Assembly: GCA_023392075.1 (NCBI GenBank)
Contig: JAEVZU010000213.1
Span: 7,404-71,403, forward strand
Length of the DNA: 64,000 nt
Direction: 5' to 3'
Origin: Bacillota bacterium
GTDB lineage: Bacteria; Bacillota; Clostridia; Acetivibrionales; DSM-1351
This document shows, in pieces, positions 61,993 through 64,000 of the stretch. A program made the translations under genes and the position numbers. The notes beneath the pieces were generated by a model. It had not been told where the DNA came from. It made no database searches and saw nothing but the letters and a program-made list of their open reading frames with translations. Each line of letters begins with the position of its first letter. Position 1 is the stretch's first letter.

Positions 61993-62544
61993 TTACTCAA
62001 CTAACTGCTTTCCCGCATTAAAAGCTCTATCCATCAATTCTTGGGGGATTATGTATTGAGGGTTAGCCCCTCCGTAACTTAGCAGGCTTTCTACTAAATC
62101 CCAGCCAAATATCTTAAAGATTTCATCATTTGCTTCAATGGCATTTTTGAGCAAGTCTTTATCAGGATTAGCTTGCGAGTAAACAGTGACAATTTTCTTT
62201 CCCGGGTAACGCGGTGAAAAGTTGTCACCAACCATTGGGGACAGGCGATCAATCCACTGCTTTGACTGTCCACCAATGCCCCTAAAATAGATTGGGAAAC
62301 CCACAACAATGCCGTCTGCTTCTTTAATTTCTTGATACATGGATTGCAGCTTGTCTTCGGTGGCACAGCCCTCATTAGTCCTGCAATAGTTGCATGCCTG
62401 GCAGCCTTTCACCCCTTCTTCGCTTAGGTTGTAGGCTACAATCTCGGCCCCGGCTGATTCTGCCCCTGCGATTACTTGCGCCATTAACTTTGTGCTGTTC
62501 CCTTTTGCCCTTGGGCTGCCGAAAAATGCGATTATCTTACTCAT
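61993..62544 (-). CDS. NAD(P)H-dependent FMN reductase / flavodoxin-like protein
   Basis: Flavodoxin-fold oxidoreductase, 183 aa. The N-terminal FMN phosphate loop is AFFGSPRAKGNSTKLMAQV. The following GCQACNYCRTNEGCATEDKL segment has the cysteine cluster typical of iron-sulfur flavoprotein-related reductases. FPIYFRGIGGQSKQWIDRLS contacts the flavin. GGAGA stands before the ATG. The gene is divergent from an HxlR-type regulator, and a dyad overlaps its -10, so it is probably that regulator's target, perhaps induced by electrophiles or oxidants as in related pairs. Physiological substrate unknown. Confidence 0.88.
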   Translation of the reverse strand: MSKIIAFFGSPRAKGNSTKLMAQVIAGAESAGAEIVAYNLSEEGVKGCQACNYCRTNEGCATEDKLQSMYQEIKEADGIVVGFPIYFRGIGGQSKQWIDRLSPMVGDNFSPRYPGKKIVTVYSQANPDKDLLKNAIEANDEIFKIFGWDLVESLLSYGGANPQYIIPQELMDRAFNAGKQLVE

Positions 62545-62578
62545 CTATAAATCTCCTTAAATAATAGTTGATTTTACT

Positions 62579-62616
62579 TAGTACGGTTATTATACTATAA
62601 ATAAAATCCGGATCAA
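62579..62616 (-). promoter_or_regulatory. FMN reductase promoter with HxlR-type dyad
   Basis: TTGATC (62616-62611), 16 bases, TATAAT (62594-62589) on the minus strand. The dyad TAGTA-N9-TACTA (62579-62597) spans the -10. A related AGTACGGT block recurs inverted at about 62647-62655, next to the regulator's ribosome site, so one protein could control both directions. Confidence 0.65.
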
Positions 62617-62671
62617 GTACGCAGTTTATTCTTGCTTTGTATTGTGTACCGTACTGTAGGAGGTGTTGATG

Positions 62672-63037
62672 ATGGATAAATATATGACCTACGAGGAGTT
62701 TTTGCAGGCTATTAAGGCGGGGGACACGCTAGGATATGGGAGCTGTCCTGTGACCTCTGTTCTTTTTATGCTACAAGGGAAATGGAAGAATCATGTTCTT
62801 TTTGAATTATCCAAACATGACATGCTGCGTTTTGGAGAATTAAGAAAAGCATTACCGGATGTCACCAATACAATGCTTACTTCAACATTGCGCGAGTTAG
62901 AATCCTGTGAATTAGTCAGCCGGATACAGTACAACGAAATTCCTCCGCATGTCGAATATGCTTTAACGGAGAAAGGCAAAGATTTAATGCCTATCTTTTT
63001 CGTGATATACAAATGGGGGGCAAAATATAACGTCTGA
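62672..63037 (+). CDS. HxlR-family transcriptional regulator
   Basis: Winged-helix regulator of the HxlR/MarR type, 121 aa. CPVTSVLFMLQGKWKNHVLF is the hallmark start of the DNA-binding domain, with Cys in the redox-sensing position of many members. MLRFGELRKALPDVTNTMLT is the recognition region, and the wing follows (YNEIPPHVEYALTEKGKDLM). GGAGG lies 8 bases before the ATG at 62672; another ATG directly precedes it. Divergent from the FMN reductase gene with operator-like sequences between. Confidence 0.92.
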   Translation: MDKYMTYEEFLQAIKAGDTLGYGSCPVTSVLFMLQGKWKNHVLFELSKHDMLRFGELRKALPDVTNTMLTSTLRELESCELVSRIQYNEIPPHVEYALTEKGKDLMPIFFVIYKWGAKYNV

Positions 63038-63129
63038 TTTATTCAAGCGTTTTGACAAATGAATAGGAATGGGTTCAACTTACCCTAAAAAGTCTGAAAG
63101 AATAGTAAAAATATTATCAGCAAATTAGG

Positions 63130-63684
63130 TTAGCGTGATAAAAGGTGCTTGGTGTATGGTTCCAGCAAAAACATAAGCTGCCCTGTGATTTCCTGCACAG
63201 TGCAGGGCATAGAATTATTGATCCACCATTCCAATGCTCCAATAAACCCGGAAGTCAAAAAATGAGTGGTTACATCATTTGAAAGTGCTTTGTTTTCCGA
63301 CTTTATACCGATAACCTCAATTACCGTTTGCGCAATGATGGCATACAATCGGCTGCGGAAAAATCCAATTCCCTCATTGCTGAGAAGCAGCTTGTATATT
63401 GTAAAATTTTTCTCCAAATATTCAAATACGCTTTGAAATGCGCTTACGTCTAATTTAGTATCAGCGCTATTTGCACAGTGATTCAGCAGTTGCTCAACAT
63501 ATGTTTCAATGCACTTGTCAAGCAAGTCGAACTTATCCACGTAATGCAGATAAACAGTCCCTCGGTTTATGTTTGCGCGTTCGGCAATGTCATTGATGGT
63601 TATTTTCTCAAATCCTTTTTCAGCCAAAAGGTCTATGAAGGTATTCATAATTGACTGCCTTGTTTTTTGTATTCTTCTATCCAC
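63130..63684 (-). CDS. TetR-family regulator
   Basis: TetR-type repressor, 184 aa, with the N-terminal helix-turn-helix KTRQSIMNTFIDLLAEKGFE and ITINDIAERANINRGTVYLH and a C-terminal ligand domain (TetR_C_8-like; IGFFRSRLYAIIAQTVIEVI). The GTG at 63684 has GGAGG 8 bases upstream and is preferred over in-frame starts reaching into the operator region. It is divergent from a ketopantoate-reductase-like gene, and matched dyads lie near both starts. It probably represses itself and that gene; ligand unknown. Confidence 0.9.
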   Translation of the reverse strand: MDRRIQKTRQSIMNTFIDLLAEKGFEKITINDIAERANINRGTVYLHYVDKFDLLDKCIETYVEQLLNHCANSADTKLDVSAFQSVFEYLEKNFTIYKLLLSNEGIGFFRSRLYAIIAQTVIEVIGIKSENKALSNDVTTHFLTSGFIGALEWWINNSMPCTVQEITGQLMFLLEPYTKHLLSR

Positions 63685-63722
63685 AAAGTTTTCCTCCAGA
63701 TATTCAACAAAATAGAACAATG

Positions 63723-63818
63723 TGTTGAGTTCTCAACAGTTGGAACAACTGTAACTATTGAAATTCTCTCCACATATCAGTATGCTAAGAATATCAAACA
63801 CTTGTTGAAAAATCAACA
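63723..63818. promoter_or_regulatory. divergent regulatory region with paired TetR operators
   Basis: Two 16-bp dyads of pattern TGTTGA-N4-TCAACA lie at 63723-63738 and 63803-63818, exactly 80 bp apart. A third symmetric site, CAGTTGGAACAACTG, at 63737-63751 overlaps the first. A plus-strand promoter TTGAAA-N17-TATGCT (63759-63787) lies between them. The layout fits repression of both divergent genes. Confidence 0.72.
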
Positions 63819-63842
63819 CGTGATTATTCAGGAGGATACGGT

Positions 63843-64000
63843 ATGAAAATATTATTTTTGGGTCGCGGTGTTATAGGAACGCTGTACGCCTGGGCGTTTG
63901 AAAATGCAGGCCATACCGTTGAGTTTTATGTTCGTGAAGGCAGAAAGGCACAATATGGCTCACATGTAAACTTAGAAATATGGGATGCAAGGCGAAGCAA
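63843..64000 (+). CDS. ketopantoate reductase-like (ApbA/PanE family) protein, 5' end
   Basis: Start of an NADPH-dependent oxidoreductase cut by the window end (52 codons seen). The Rossmann motif KILFLGRGVIGTLYAWAFEN and the following HTVEFYVREGR are typical of the ApbA family. AGGAGG stands 6 bases before the ATG. Many TetR-linked members of this family act on substrates other than ketopantoate, so a pantothenate role is not claimed. Confidence 0.8.
   Translation, partial: MKILFLGRGVIGTLYAWAFENAGHTVEFYVREGRKAQYGSHVNLEIWDARRS

Overview
The window is a low-GC, spore-former-type Firmicute chromosome, most like a plant-fibre-degrading anaerobic Clostridium (Ruminiclostridium/Acetivibrio-like). 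This placement rests on gene content and style (AT-rich intergenic DNA, GGAGG ribosome sites, TTG/GTG starts, oxygen-sensitive glycyl radical and B12 enzymes, a YesMN-controlled sugar importer); no rRNA or tRNA gene is present to confirm it.

Layout. 1-2.2 kb: rpsO and the 5' part of pnp (minus), with a long hairpin in the pnp leader. 2.4-7.0 kb: moxR, DUF58 and transglutaminase operon (plus). 7.3-19 kb: a GH127-type beta-L-arabinofuranosidase, two permeases and two tandemly duplicated solute-binding lipoproteins (minus), divergent from a YesM/YesN two-component system. 19.2-22.9 kb: a visibly GC-richer MacB/FtsX-type ABC exporter with a TetR repressor; the permease is split by one in-frame amber codon. 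22.9-41.5 kb: an amino-acid catabolic island. 41.6-43.5 kb: a DMT transporter, a GNAT remnant and a small membrane protein. 43.5-49.7 kb: a vanG-type cluster (vanR-vanS-vanG-vanXY-vanT). 49.8-56.3 kb: a second two-component system with copper genes (copZ, copA, a cupredoxin-like protein, a DUF2318 protein). 56.5-64 kb: an LCP protein, an HtrA protease with a copper-amine-oxidase-N partner, and several small regulators with their targets.

The most interesting part is the island. One minus-strand gene string (38.7 to 26.4 kb) encodes P5C dehydrogenase, the hydroxyproline dehydratase activase HypE and the dehydratase HypD, an unusual P-loop/AlaRS-SAD fusion, glutamate mutase (GlmS, GlmE, reactivase GlmL), methylaspartate ammonia-lyase, and an AtuA-like (DUF1446)/DUF4387 pair. 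Next to it are aminopeptidase P with ProC, and a two-subunit class I fumarase-type hydratase that fits mesaconase. Read together: X-Pro/X-Hyp peptides -> hydroxyproline -> P5C -> proline or glutamate -> 3-methylaspartate -> mesaconate -> citramalate. The final cleavage to pyruvate and acetate has no known enzyme in the window, and the DUF1446/DUF4387 pair is a candidate. The proC and P5C dehydrogenase promoters have the same architecture (TTGACT-N16-TAAAAT) with a related dyad 7 nt below each -10, and part of that motif recurs before the mesaconase genes. An XRE-cupin regulator divergent from proC is the obvious candidate regulator.

The GH127 locus 10 kb away belongs to a family that includes enzymes removing beta-L-arabinofuranose from hydroxyproline-rich plant glycoproteins. 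The window may therefore encode use of both the glycan and the peptide of extensin-like proteins; this is inference. At least four families of palindromic repeats, two of them in two copies, punctuate the intergenic regions.
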